Positions 1 to 11,387 are shown, counted from the first letter of the stretch. The stretch: DNA of 64,000 nt from Neocallimastix lanati (nom. inval.) (GCA_016946835.1 JACVTC010000012.1:389001-453000); one strand, 5' to 3'. The notes: generated by a model not told the origin, from the letters alone. Made by a program: numbers and translations.

Positions 1-1178
1 CTGTATAACGAATACATTTGTTAGTACTTACGTAGGATTCTTTAGAATTCTTACTATAAATATATAATACTGAGGAATATTCTCCTCCTCCATACTTAAA
101 TTTATACTTAGTATTAGTACATTTAACTATTGAAATATACGGATCATTAATATCTAAACAATAACCTGATTTTTTTCCTAGTTTTCCATCTTTACTATTG
201 GCTAAATACATAAAAGAGGGTGAACTAGTAGTATCGAAAATCCATGTGTAATAAGGGTTATCACTATTATTTACGATTTCAATCTTAGAAATAGTAGATA
301 AATTTGGAACGCCCAAGTAGTATTTATTACCAATGACACCTTTAAATGTGTATTCACCATAAGATGCCTTTGGGGTAGGGGTAGGACTTGTTTTTGTTTT
401 TGTTTTTTCAGGTTTGAGAGGATATAAAAATGAATAATAAACGTACTTTTTATTATTGTACATTTCATAAAATTCTAATTTATCTTCCTCACATGACATA
501 CGAATATATTTATTTTTAGAGGGATTACCAGATATGTCTTTAAAACTGATAAGATTTAGGGGTTAATATTGATCCTTAAAATATAATTTAATAGTCGAAC
601 CAAAATAGGATCGATTAATTTGAAATAGACGTTATATTTCTTATTTAGGTTTTTATAGAATAAGAATTGAAGTCAAAAGAAATTTTAAAGTTGTATAAAT
701 TATTACTTTTCCATAATCTGTTAACTTCATCTACGTTAATTTCCTTTTCTTCTAAATTATTAGTATTTACTAAAAATATTTTCATATCAAATTTTATATA
801 TGCTTGAGAATAACCTACGTTTGTAATATTAATATTTAATGTATTACGACTAAAAATAGTTTCTTTAATAACATGTCTATATCCTAGATGATTACTTATA
901 TAATTATGACTATTTTCACAATTCCATATAGGATTAGTGGAATTGTTATAAGTATAATTACTCCAATGAAAGTATATAGGTTTACTATAATCACCGTTTA
1001 AGTAACTTAAATGATTATTCTAATAATCATTACAGGTATAGAAGTTATTATAATTTTTAATATTATAATAAGTATTATCCATACTTATATTGTTGAAATC
1101 CATGGTGTTTTTATTTAAAACACTTTCACCACCACTAGGAACGGTAGTACAAATATTATTTTGAAATTTTATTTCATC

Positions 1179-2513
1179 TTAGCGGTGTGCTTTAATGATT
1201 CCGTTGTTCTCGTTTATATCATTATTACCATAGGTACTATAATCATTATCGTTATAAAATAAGCCATCATTAAATAAGCCTAGTCTAGATATCAATAATT
1301 TTTTATTGGTAATTTTATTATAATTTGTAATCATTCGATAGTGGCGAGGAGTTCTAACAGCAAGATAGATGGATGGATCAAAATAATTGTTAATGGTATT
1401 GATTAAATCGGGAATACCTTTGTAGTTTTTTGAGTAAGAAGAACTATACATTTCTCCCCAAGTTCCAATAAATACTCCCTGATGAATATAAATAATATCT
1501 TTAAATTCATTAACGATTGTTGATAATTGTTGGATATGCGTTTTTATAGTTTCTATATTATCTGGTTCCAACTCTTCCGTTGAGTAAAGTTCGCAGCTAT
1601 CAATTGTCGTTTTGATAAAACATTGACCAATCTTTCCATTGTAATTAATTGAATTTGTAAAAAGTTTTACTGAATTAACATTAAACATATCTGTTGCTAT
1701 TTGGTTGCTAATTTTTTCTCGTTTGTTAATTTTATTTTTAATAGTTAATGAAGTATTCGAAGAAATAAAGTTCATTTGATTCATATAATCATTTAATTTA
1801 TAATCCGTAAGTGATAATATATTATTTTCATTAAAATCTTCAACACTTAAATAATTATTTTGTTTAAAGAATATACTCTCATCATTATCCAAATCATCTA
1901 TATTTTCAAGGTAATCTTCATCATCATATGCATCAGCTGTTGATGTTTCCTCTATTTCATCATCGTCATTTCCATCATCTTCTTCTTTATTATTATTTAT
2001 TTTATTTTTAAATAATGGTAAATTATAATTTAATTTATCCGTAACATAAATTATATCGTTTTTACTCAAATTTATATATTTATTATCGTTTTTTTTAATT
2101 GGATAAAATGAATCGTCATTGATTTCATCATAATTTTCTTCTATTGTATTATTGAAGTTATTTCTTTTATTGATTTTAGTAGTGCGTGGAGTTCCGTTTG
2201 GATTTCTCTTACAATTATCGGCGTTATCATAATAGAATCTTATAATTAATCTTGTAATACCATCTTTTTTTGCTTTCTCGCTATATTCACTAAATAAGGA
2301 TCTAATATTATTTAATCCTTCCTTAGAGATTTCTCTATTTCTGAATTCTTCTAACTGAATACCAACATATTGTAATCCAATTTCTTCTTTACGAATATTT
2401 GATAATCTTTTAATGTACTTACAATCATATTTAGTATAATCTGATATATCTACCGATTTCGAACCGTGATACCAACCTCTATAAGGATTATCAATAGCTG
2501 AATTAATTTTCAA
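1179..2513 (-). CDS. DUF4874-DUF4832 segment of the decayed secreted protein
   Basis: This is the longest open segment of the pseudogene, 444 residues. Its start (NPYRGWYHGSKSVDI) and the block RLIIRFYYDNADNCKRN match the N-terminal conserved region of DUF4874 as I know the family. A very acidic Asn/Asp-rich insert (about residues 120-240) interrupts the domain, and the conserved part resumes with IHQGVFIGTWGEMYSS and YLAVRTPRHYRM, which carry the DUF4874/DUF4832 signature. The first ATG is probably not a real start, because the linker upstream belongs to the same protein in another frame. The frame ends where a further part of DUF4832 continues in a different frame. It is listed separately only because a gene finder would call it. 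Confidence 0.6.
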   Translation of the reverse strand: MKINSAIDNPYRGWYHGSKSVDISDYTKYDCKYIKRLSNIRKEEIGLQYVGIQLEEFRNREISKEGLNNIRSLFSEYSEKAKKDGITRLIIRFYYDNADNCKRNPNGTPRTTKINKRNNFNNTIEENYDEINDDSFYPIKKNDNKYINLSKNDIIYVTDKLNYNLPLFKNKINNNKEEDDGNDDDEIEETSTADAYDDEDYLENIDDLDNDESIFFKQNNYLSVEDFNENNILSLTDYKLNDYMNQMNFISSNTSLTIKNKINKREKISNQIATDMFNVNSVKLFTNSINYNGKIGQCFIKTTIDSCELYSTEELEPDNIETIKTHIQQLSTIVNEFKDIIYIHQGVFIGTWGEMYSSSYSKNYKGIPDLINTINNYFDPSIYLAVRTPRHYRMITNYNKITNKKLLISRLGLFNDGLFYNDNDYSTYGNNDINENNGIIKAHR

Positions 2514-2794
2514 TAATTTTCTCAGGTATAAACGTTGGATTAATTTCTAATGATAAATTTGTAGTGGTTGTAGTAACAGAAGTTGAAGTAATTTTTGGGA
2601 CAGTATTTGTAGTGATAGTAGTAACAACTGATGAATTTACTTTAGTAATAGTTACCTTTTGTAGTGGTGATATTAGTAGTTATATTGTTAGAAATTGATA
2701 CATTTGGTTTAGTATTAATTGAAGTTTTTATAGATATATTTGATTTTTTAGTAGTACTATTTGCTTTTTCTGTTGTTAATGGAATATCTAAAAT

Positions 2795-2915
2795 CACATT
2801 ATTACATCTTCCGTAATCTTTTTGACATCCTGCGTCACAATATTTTTCGGTTTTGCCACAATAACCTTATTTACTACAACACAAATTTTCACCACATCTA
2901 CCATACATAGAACCG
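2795..2915 (-). pseudogene. Hevein-type chitin-binding domain remnant
   Basis: Minus-strand translation gives CGSMYGRCGENLCCSK, a stop, then GYCGKTEKYCDAGC and QKDYGRC. This is the cysteine framework of carbohydrate-binding module family 18 (hevein), common in secreted proteins of anaerobic and chytrid fungi. Apart from the TAA between the two halves the domain keeps all expected cysteines, which suggests decay is recent. Confidence 0.75.
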
Positions 2916-3123
2916 CATTTATAATTTTTACTAATAGGAATATCTTTTTCTATTACTGTAGTAGTATTTGTATTCTTTTTAGTAGTTGTATTATTTTTGG
3001 TTGTATTTTCATTATAATTTTCTTCAATAATTTCCATACGCCAACGTTGGTCGTTTTTAGAACTATTATATTGATTCATATTAAGACGAATAATGTTATT
3101 TTTTCTTTTATTTTCATCGTTAA

Positions 3124-3534
3124 TCATTTCTCTATCGGATTTGGAATTCCAAGGCATTTTGTATCATCTAATGGAGACCAAATAGATTCACCAGTTTTGG
3201 AATGAAGGATATTACCGTGCTTTGTACCATTTTTAGAGCATAAATCGGTTACTATGCTTCCATCTTTTGAAATATTTAAACAAATATTAGTATCTTCCTT
3301 ACTAACATAATACCCTTCTCCTGACTTGGGGATAATCCATTGTTTTAAATAGTTATTTTTACATGTGCTTAACCTAACTTTGTATTCTTTTTTATGATAC
3401 GTCATACAAAGATTATTTTTATAATTCTTTATAATTGCAACTTTATTTGATTTATTAATATAAGAACGATTAACTTTGTAAGAATAAAGTTCAAGTAAAA
3501 TTAAAAATATATAGATAAGCTTTTCTGTATTCAT
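3124..3534 (-). CDS. Signal peptide plus lectin-like domain, N-terminal segment of the decayed secreted protein
   Basis: This 136-residue open frame begins with MNTEKLIYIFLILLELYSY, a good secretory signal peptide. It continues as a beta-trefoil (ricin-B-type fold) carbohydrate-binding domain with paired cysteines and a QW motif (LKQWIIPKSGEGYYV). A further QRW repeat (NDQRWRMEII) lies just downstream in another frame at about 3050, which shows that the domain once continued. The domain is a lectin fold and nothing suggests a toxin enzymatic chain. No promoter was recognised in the A/T-rich DNA upstream of 3534. Confidence 0.6.
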   Translation of the reverse strand: MNTEKLIYIFLILLELYSYKVNRSYINKSNKVAIIKNYKNNLCMTYHKKEYKVRLSTCKNNYLKQWIIPKSGEGYYVSKEDTNICLNISKDGSIVTDLCSKNGTKHGNILHSKTGESIWSPLDDTKCLGIPNPIEK

Positions 3535-3539
3535 TATTA

Positions 3540-5041
3540 ACTATTTTTTAAAAAAAAATAAATAAATACAATAAAAATAAATATTAACATATATCTATGT
3601 ATTTACTATTTTCTTTATAATTTTTATAACTTTTATATTAATACTTTTATTTTATATTATTCCATTTCAATTTTTTGATATTAAATTATTTCAATACTTT
3701 ATTTATTTTTATTTATTTAATTTTTTATCCTTTTCATTTAATTTTATTTTAATTTTATTAATTATAAAAAAAATAAAAATAAAAATTTACTATTAATTTA
3801 TATAAAAATTTTCTATATAATAATCTTGATATTTCATTGGATACTTGTTTTCTATATAATGAGTTAGTTACATTCTATTCTTAAGTATTTAAGTTTTAAA
3901 ATAAATTAATAATATTTTATATAATAATTAATATAATTATTAATATATTATTAATAATTTCTATTATAACCATACCACCTTAAAATAAATTAAAATATTT
4001 AGTATAATGCCGTAAACTATTAAAGTTTATTATATGTAAAATTTATATTTCAAATGACATTAAAATCTAAATATATTATATAAATTAAAAGAAATATATA
4101 ATATTTATTTATTAATTAATTTATACTAATCAATAAAAAAAAAAAAAAAAAAAAAAGAATATATTATTTTTTAATAGAAAATGAAAACAATTTATTTAAT
4201 ATATTGTGTAAATATGAAAAAAAATAATTTGAAACAGTATATATCAAAGAATATTTAAATGTATTAAAATATATGATTTTATTTGATTGTATTTTTCATA
4301 TTATAATTATAAATATAGCTATTCATTCGCAAATCAATAGAAAATTATAATATTATTTCTAATACTCTATCAAACTTAAAATAAATTAGAGATTGATGAA
4401 TAATTTAAAATATGTTAATTATAATAAATTATAAATTACGTTGATATGAAATAATCATCTATTATTTGTAATTTATATTATTATATATTATTTTTTTTTA
4501 TTTAAAAATAATATTAAAATAATAAGTGAAATATTATTTTAGTCGAACTTTTTTTTTTTATATATCATTTTAATATTTTGAATACATAATAAATTAACTA
4601 TGTTATTTTATTGATTCCTTGTAAAATTAAATAATTTATTTTTGTAAAAATTAAAAAATATATATATATGAATAAAGTCAAATATTTTATTTCATATTAT
4701 ATTGCTATTTCTTAAATTCAATTTAAAATTTAATTTCTTTATATCTTTTATTTTATTATTTTTAATTTTTCATTTTTATTACTTCATTTATTTCTCATTT
4801 ATTTTATTTTATTATTTTTAAGTTTACATTTTTTATTTTCTTTTATTTTTAATTTTTTTTATTTTAAAATTTCTATTTTTTCCATTTTTATTACTTTATT
4901 TATTTCTAATGTATTTTATTTTATTATTTCTAATTTATTTTATTTTATTACATTTATTTTTACTATTTTTTATTTCTTTTATGTTTAATTTATTTCAATT
5001 TTTTTTTACTATATTAATTTTAAGTATTTTTTTATACCTAA
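3540..5041. other. A/T-only intergenic tract
   Basis: No gene is visible. The stretch is almost pure A/T with a poly(A) run near 4133-4156 and degenerate TTTTATTTTATT repeats at about 4730-5030. No coding or RNA signal was seen. Confidence 0.7.
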
Positions 5042-5613
5042 TGTAACAAATCTTAATGTTACTTAAGATTGTTTTAAGGTTTTTACACAAAAAATTCTCG
5101 ACACTAAAGTAATTCAAAATATGTTTTATTAAAATAAGTTTCTTTATTAATAAAATATAAATTATTATTTTATTAATTAATTATTGTAATATTTTAAATT
5201 ACTTTAAATTTAATTAATAAAAGCACAAGTAAAAACATTTTATTATGAAATTTTACACCTATTTATAGTTTTTTAGGAAAATTAATTATTTTAAGTTATC
5301 AGTTGTTATTAGTAATTATTAGAAATAAAAAAAAATTAAAGAAAATTAAAGAAAACAAGTTTTCTTTCTAGAAAATGAATCTTTGATAAAAAATGATAAA
5401 AATTATTAATAAAATAGAATTTTTTAGTTTTATTGGTTCAATTGTTTAACCGATAAACACTAGTAATTTCTTTAATATTCTAGTTATAATAAATAAAAAG
5501 TTATTAAAATTTGGAAAGAGTGGGTGTCGAACCCAAAGGCTTCAACCCGAATGGTCATGGTAACTTACCATTGAACCATGGTTACTAATTTGCAAGTTAT
5601 GAATTTCGTTACA
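5042..5613 (-). repeat. 3' LTR of the chromovirus, with tRNA-like segment
   Basis: The boundaries are TGTAAC...GTTACA. A TATA box (CTATAAATAGG) lies on the minus strand near 5258-5268. On the internal side the tract AGAGGAGGACCA precedes the LTR start and fits a polypurine tract. Near the element-side start of the LTR lie a box-A-like (TGGTTCAATGG, 5568-5578 minus) and a box-B-like (GGTTCGACACC, 5523-5533 minus) motif, 34 nt apart. A second partial copy of this LTR lies at 34601-34857. Confidence 0.6.
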
Positions 5614-5632
5614 TGGTCCTCCTCTAGGACCA
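5614..5632. other. Perfect 7-bp hairpin at the polypurine tract
   Basis: TGGTCCT and AGGACCA flank a 5-nt loop directly beside the LTR boundary. On the element strand it reads as a purine-rich tract, so the hairpin may be incidental. Confidence 0.5.
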
Positions 5633-5919
5633 GTCGAATCTCAAAACTAGGCTAATCTATACTAAAAAAATTTTATTTAATTATTTTAATATATAAATTA
5701 TTTTAATAATTATTTGGTGTAAAATTTCAATACATGATAAACATAAAAATACATTATTAATAATAAAGTTACATGAATTTAAATAATATTAATATTAATA
5801 AGTAAAAATAGAAAAGATTATTAATATTGATATTAATAAAAATAAATTTGATATTAATAAATATAAATTTTTAGTATAATTAATATATAGATTCATTTTC
5901 TAAATATAAGTTTATTTGT

Positions 5920-7500
5920 TTGATTTATTAAATTTTTTGAGTATTTCTGGATAGTTGAGGTTTTTTTCTGGTTCCCAAGATGCTTCAGATAAAGGATATC
6001 CTTTCCACTTAATAAGATATTGAATCTTTCCATAATGTTTCCTTTTATCAAGTATTTCTTCTACTTCATATTCTTCTTCATCATTAACTATAATTGGAGG
6101 TGGAGGTTCCTTTTTTCTTTTAAAATTGTCTTTGTAGTATGGCTCAAGTTCTGATATATGGATAATTAGGTGTATTCTTATATTTTTTGGAAAATCAATT
6201 TTGTATGTTACTGGAGAAACCTTTTCAATTATTTTATAAGGTCCTAGCTTTCTTGGTTTTAATTTTTTATTTTTATTTCTTAATATGAGTGAACTGTTTA
6301 TCCAAACTTTATCGTTTACTTTGAATTCAGGTGCTCTAATTCTGTGTTGGTTGGTGAATTTTTCTTGTTTGTTTCTTGCTTGTTTTAAATTTTCTTTTAA
6401 TTGTTTGAAAAGTTTTGCTAAGTTTGTTGTAAATCCTTCAGCACGCGGAACATCAATAGAACTTGGTACAGCTCATGAGAAGCGAGGATTGTAACCATAA
6501 TTTGCGTAGAAAGATGATTTATTTAACGATTCTTGAATAGAATTGTTGTAGCAAAATACAGCAAGGAATAGATAATTATGCCAATTTGAACCTTTAAAAT
6601 TAGAGTAACATCTGAGAAATTGTTCTACAACGGAGTTCACCCTCTCCGTTAAACCGTTAGTTTGATGGTGAAAGGGAGAAGAAAGTTTCATTGAGATATT
6701 GAGAGTTTTGCATATAGAAGTCCAGAATTTAGAAGTGAATTGAGTACCTTTATCAGAAAGAATTTCATTTGGTAATCCATGAAGTCTGAAAATATGAGTC
6801 ATAAATGCCTTGGCAGTATCTTCAGAAGAAGGAACGTTAGGAAATGGGATGAAGTGACCTATTTTTTTGAATCTATCGAGAACAACAAAAATACAAGTAT
6901 ATCCATTAGATGAAAGGAGATCAGTAATGAAATCCATGGAAAGAGAAGTCCAAGGTCAATCAGAATTTTCTAGTGGGTTCAAAAATCCAATAAGGTTTGT
7001 GTCTAGAATCCTTTGAACGACAACAGATTTCACAAGATTTAATATAGTCTTTAATATCTTTTTGCATAGATGACCACCAAAAGTCACGACTGATTAAGGA
7101 GAAAGTTTTCTTGAAACCAAAATGACCAGCAGATGGGGAGTCATAACAGATATTTAATACGGAAGAACGACAGTTAAAGGGAACATAAATTTTTCCATCA
7201 AAGAGTAAGAAGTTGTTGCTTAAAGAAAATTTATTAGATTCTTGAAAGTCTTGTTTAGAGTTGAGTTTTTTGCAGATTTCATTATAATATTTGTCTTTCT
7301 TGTATTCATGGAGTATTTGATCATTTAAAGAGTCAATGGAAGTAGCAGCGCAAAAATTTTCAGGTTTTAAGACGTTGAAAAGAATATCAGAGGACAGTTC
7401 TTCTTCATTTGATGCATAATCAGGTCTTCGAGAAAGTGCATTCGCATATATTTCGCTAATAATATCCTTAAATGGAAGTAATTTCTTTGGTAATGATTTA
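5920..7500 (-). pseudogene. Integrase and chromodomain remnant of the chromovirus
   Basis: Minus-strand reading shows the zinc-binding N-terminal part of integrase (SCEICCRSKDSRHK), the catalytic core segment (6937-6473; DRFKKIGHFIPF, SDKGTQFTSKFW, HHQTNGLTERVN), a C-terminal part and a chromodomain (about 6080-5920). Integrase inserts the element cDNA into the host genome, and the chromodomain usually steers it to methylated histone H3. The remnant is broken. Confidence 0.8.
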
Positions 7501-7556
7501 TTTATTTTATTACATTCTTTATTTTCTTCTTCTTTATCATTCTTTTTAATAGTATT

Positions 7557-8150
7557 TTAAAGAACATAAGTAGTATAGGCGCTGGGAAGTACAAGACAAT
7601 TAGAAATACAATAGTTGGATTTGAAAGAGAGTTCCTTTGAGAAAAAGTCTATAGTAGGGTTATGAGTTTCTAGCCAGTCAATGCCTAAAATAGCACAATA
7701 CGAAGGAAGGTCAACAACATAGAAACTTGTTTTACAAATGTAATTTTTATATTTTAAGAATATTGGAGCAGTTTTACCTATGATTGACTGAATACCGCCG
7801 ATTCCAGATACGTTAGGGAGATTACATTCACTAGAGTAAGGAATATTGTTTTCTTTTGTGAAGTATACATCCATTAAATTAAGTTGAGAGCCGCAGTCCA
7901 GAAGAATTTTAGTTTTTGTTGAGATATTGGAAACATTAAGAGAGAATTCAAAAATTGATAGCTTTACTTCGGGTTGATCAGAAATTCTTATTCTTGGAAT
8001 GGTTTTGGGTTCAAGATTAGTGATATGAGAACTGCTTGAAGAAGCTTTATTTCTGTTTACTAGTGGGCAATGGTCAAGGGAATGGTTAGCTGATCCACAA
8101 TAGGCACAAAGATGTTCTTTTCTTCTTCTTTCCTTTTCTTCATTAGACAA
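7557..8150 (-). pseudogene. Nucleocapsid zinc knuckle and aspartic protease remnant
   Basis: An open stretch of 197 residues carries a CCHC knuckle (CAYCGSANHSLDHC) and then a retropepsin-like segment (ILLDCGSQLNLM, ILGIDWL). These are the end of gag and the protease of the same chromovirus, which mature the particle proteins. It lies between the gag and integrase parts as expected. Confidence 0.75.
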
Positions 8151-8358
8151 AGGACCTCGGGTATTGAATTTGAAAAGCTTTTTTCCTTTATTTTGTCTTC
8201 TATTATTATTGTTTCTGTTATTATTTCTGCTATCATTATTATTATTATTATTTGATCTGTTTTGTGAATTAGAAAATTGTCGATGGGCAGCAATGCGACT
8301 ATCTAGTCAAGAGGCAATAGTTTGTAATGCGAAAAGAGATCTTGGTCCTGGAAACATT

Positions 8359-8802
8359 TCATATATTTTGGTCGTTAAGTCCATTGAGGAAAGCATCCAT
8401 TTTAGCTTCTTCATTCCATGAAGATTCGTCAGAATATCTATTGAATTCGAGAATATAGTTTGTTATTTTACCGATGCGTCTTTGTTTAATTGTCTTCAAT
8501 TTCTGGTTAGCAATGAAAGTCGAATCGTAGCTCCCAAAGGTAGTCTTAAATCTTGAGGTGAATTGTTGATAGTTATTTAAACATGGATCGTTATTTTCAA
8601 TTAGAGTAGCAGCCCAGTTCATTGCCGAGCCATGTAGTCTAGAAATGATATACGCAACCTTTATTGGATCATTATCAAATCCTTCGGGATCAAGCATGAA
8701 TATTAGATTCATTTTAGCAAAAAATCCTTTAAAGTAATGACGATCTCCAGCGAATCCATCTTTATTGGTAGCACTGGCATTTAAAAAGGTATCTTCTTCC
8801 AT
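8359..8802 (-). pseudogene. Gag remnant of the chromovirus
   Basis: The 147-residue frame begins MEEDTFLNASATNKDGFAG and contains a Retrotrans_gag-like stretch (LHGSAMNWAATLIENN, then FTSRFKTTFGSYDST). It is the capsid domain of the element, with the start ATG at 8802. Confidence 0.7.
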
Positions 8803-9420
8803 TTTCTTGCTTTTTCAAAATAGATTTATTTGATAATTTAGTTATTGAAGGACTTTTATTTAAGGTAAATACAATTTAAATTTCACTTTTAATGCCTTAC
8901 AACTAAAAAAAAAACCGGTAAAAGCTACTAACTAGAGGTATATACTAGACCTCAAAATAAAATTAAAAACTATATATTTTAATGTCGTTTTACCTTAACG
9001 ACCAACCTATAGCCTTCGGTGACTATAGTTCCTTATTCGCCAGAGCTTATTCGAATAGAGCAACCACCGAACTGTTGAAGTTGGTTGATAGGATGTGGCT
9101 CTCTTTTAATCCATACTCTCTTTACACTCTAGGGTTTTGAAGCCCGTTTATATTCAAATAATTAACGACTATAGTTTCTAACCTACTGAAACTAGTTAAT
9201 AACCGCCGAAACTCTGTTTATGAGCTCTAACCGCTCCTAGTATATTTATTGTATTACCTTAAAAAGATGGATACGAAAACTTATTAAAAATTAAAAATTC
9301 TTTTCTTTTTTGTGTTGCAGTTCCTTCAGTAAATTTTAATTGAAAGAGCTGAGATGTAGGACTTACGTCTGAGCCTACCAGCGAGGGCCAACACAAAATT
9401 AAGAAATTTAAATAAAAGAG
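8803..9420 (-). other. Non-coding leader of the chromovirus
   Basis: The sequence is GC-richer than the surrounding DNA, with no open frame, between gag and the LTR relics. It holds short inverted and repeated words (for example the TATAG/CTATA words near 9010-9030). No function beyond an untranslated leader can be assigned. Confidence 0.5.
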
Positions 9421-11196
9421 AATAAAAGGGAATAAGGATTGTCTATACGGATTCTCCTTATTAGTAATTAGTAAATTTTATTAAAAAATTTTAATTATTA
9501 TTTTTTTATTTTAAAATTATTTAGCTAATTATTAATATATATATTTAGTTTTCAGTATTAGTTTATCTAAAATATATTATATTCGTTCACTTAGATTATA
9601 GTTGAATTTTATCTAAAATTATGTATATGTCCACTTAATTTTCTTTCAGAATTTATCTAATACATAGTATATTTGTTCAATTAATTTTACTTTAAATACA
9701 ATATTTTAATGTATTAAATTAATGTATTAAATAAGAAAGATAGAAAAATTTTATAATAAATTTATCTAAATTTCTTACATTGGTCCTTTTACTTAATGAA
9801 TTTATATAATTTCATTATTATAAAGGAAGTAGTAAGTTTAAAATAAAAATTATAATTAACCAAAAAAAAAAATATAAAATTAAATAATTTATTGAAAGTT
9901 TTGCTAACCTTAACTTTTTTTCATCTAGAGAAAAGATTAGCGGAAAAACTCTAGATGAATCAATATTAAGTAAAACCAATTAACTTGGGAAAATCTTAAT
10001 ATTGTTTTCTAAACTAATATATAAATATAAGTGAATAAATAATTATAAAATTAAATAAAATAAATATAATTATTAAATGTATAAGTATAAAATTAAATAA
10101 AATGACTATATTATTAAATGAATAAATAAATATTAAATTAAATAAATTATAATAACCAAGAAATGTAAATAAATTATTAATAAATTTATTTGTATTTCTT
10201 ACATTTCTCCTTTTCATTTGAATTGTTCAATGAAAGAAGAACAATTTAAGAAATATTAAATAGAAATAGAATAAAATTTAAATAAAATTAAAATAAATAT
10301 TTAATTGCAATTTCAATTTAAAAAATTGAAATTTAAATTTTGAATTAAAATTTATTTTAAATGAATAATTTATAAATTTATATTAAATATTATATATATT
10401 TTGTATTAATAAATAAATAAATAATAATTAATTTTACAATATATATATTTTGTATATTATTCATTAAATGAATAAAAATAATAATAATTTGAATTTTAAA
10501 TTATATGAATATGATATATAATTTTTCATATATATTAAATAAATAAATAATAATAATAATTTATAATTTTATATTATATTTATATTTAATATTTATATAA
10601 AATAATTAATTGCAAATTAACAATATTTTAATTTAATATAGTAAAAAAAAAAATATTGAAATTAAATTATATAATTAAATATATAATTTATAAAATATTT
10701 ATTAATAAAATATTTTATAGTATAGAAAATGACCAACTAGTTAAAAAAAATAGAAAATATGAATAGCCATTCAATATATTTATTAAATATATTCGACCTT
10801 GTATGCGGGTTAGCTTCTAATTGAAGTGGAAGAACAATCACATTATCATTTCTAAAGAAACGGTGCTGTCTTCACAATTAAAGTGATATTACCAATATTA
10901 TACATGGTAATCACTCAACCCAGTCTGACCAGCTTCTCCATTAATAATTTATAGATATCATTACGAGATTTAGCTTATGCTGAAAATCTGTAAGATAATC
11001 TACAATATTAATAAGAGGAATAAAATGTAAATATTTTTATAAACAATAATATTAAACAAATACTTTAACCTCTTATTTAATGGTCATTGAATAATAATAA
11101 TATTTGTTTTAAATCAATTTATGTATACTAAGAACAAAATTGATCAAATATATCCTTAAATATATTTATAATTATTATTATTTATTATTTTATTTT
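9421..11196. other. A/T-rich tract with LTR relics
   Basis: Contents: three degenerate ~47-bp repeats (9560-9720) built on a GTTCACTTAATTT-like core; a minus-strand LTR relic ending at 9779 whose last ~75 bp match 17820-17893; another LTR relic (9780-10203); pure A/T filler; and a GC-richer island (10740-11030) with an imperfect hairpin GTGATATTACCA / TGGTAATCAC at 10883-10914. No gene was seen. Confidence 0.5.
9780..10203 (-). repeat. LTR relic with conserved pseudoknot
   Basis: On the minus strand it starts TGTAAGAAATAC, like the other members of the self-priming gypsy LTR superfamily in this window. It keeps the hairpin TTCATCTAGAG / CTCTAGATGAA (9920-9930 and 9949-9959) with an 18-nt loop, and a downstream complement of that loop (9903-9911). 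The TATA part is not recognisable. Confidence 0.5.
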
Positions 11197-11288
11197 TGTT
11201 AACAATCAAGATTATTATATAATAATTATATAATAACATAAATTTAATTTAATAAAAATGTATATACATATAAATTTATTCTAACATA

Positions 11289-11296
11289 TGACGTCA
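11289..11296. promoter_or_regulatory. CRE/ATF-type site in the copia LTR
   Basis: TGACGTCA is the canonical palindromic bZIP (CREB/ATF) site. It lies upstream of the LTR TATA box and recurs at the same place in the 3' LTR (16768-16775). Confidence 0.6.
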
Positions 11297-11378
11297 CATG
11301 TATTTATTCATAATTTAATTTTATTCATATATTTATGTAAACAATTGTTATACATTAAAAACTGTACTCTCTCTCTTT

Positions 11379-11387
11379 TATAAAAAA
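11379..11387 (+). promoter_or_regulatory. TATA box of the copia LTR
   Basis: TATAAAAAA follows a CT-rich run (CTCTCTCTC) in the LTR and is suitably placed to define the U3/R boundary. Confidence 0.5.

Larger units (their letters stand above)
1..3534 (-). pseudogene. Decayed secreted lectin / chitin-binding / DUF4874-DUF4832 protein gene (3' end outside window)
   Basis: Read on the minus strand, one multidomain secreted protein is recognisable in order: a hydrophobic signal peptide (from 3534), a beta-trefoil lectin-like domain with a QW motif (3460-3060), a Thr/Asn-rich linker, a hevein-type chitin-binding domain with its cysteine pattern (2915-2795), a second Thr/Ser-rich linker (2780-2530), DUF4874 (NPYRGWYH near its start, then RFYYDNADN), DUF4832 (LGYR and NVGYSQAY near 910-800) and a Pro/Thr linker into another lectin-like domain (400-1). 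The domains lie in different frames with several stops and shifts, including TAA inside the chitin-binding domain after CCSK, so this is a pseudogene of a host gene. Such proteins in anaerobic fungi are thought to bind or act on polysaccharide outside the cell; the role of DUF4874/4832 is unknown to me. Confidence 0.8.
5042..9420 (-). mobile_element. Broken Ty3/gypsy chromovirus
   Basis: A minus-strand LTR retrotransposon fossil. Parts seen from its 5' side (high coordinates) to its 3' side: a non-coding leader (9420-8803), gag (8802-8359), zinc knuckle and protease (8150-7557), integrase (about 7440-6270), chromodomain (about 6080-5920), a purine-rich tract abutting the LTR, and a 3' LTR (5613-5042). 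The chromodomain (YEVEEILDKRKHYGK, then IKWKGYPLSEASWEP) places it among chromoviruses. A matching 5' LTR was not recognised. It is broken, with several breaks; age cannot be judged without the second LTR. Confidence 0.85.

Noticed and set aside
2822-3205. Plus-strand 127-codon frame rich in Phe and Ile
   Set aside because: It is the antisense shadow of the lectin / chitin-binding pseudogene.
10883-10914. Hairpin GTGATATTACCA / TGGTAATCAC as an RNA gene
   Set aside because: It is imperfect, occurs once, and no promoter or terminator context was seen.
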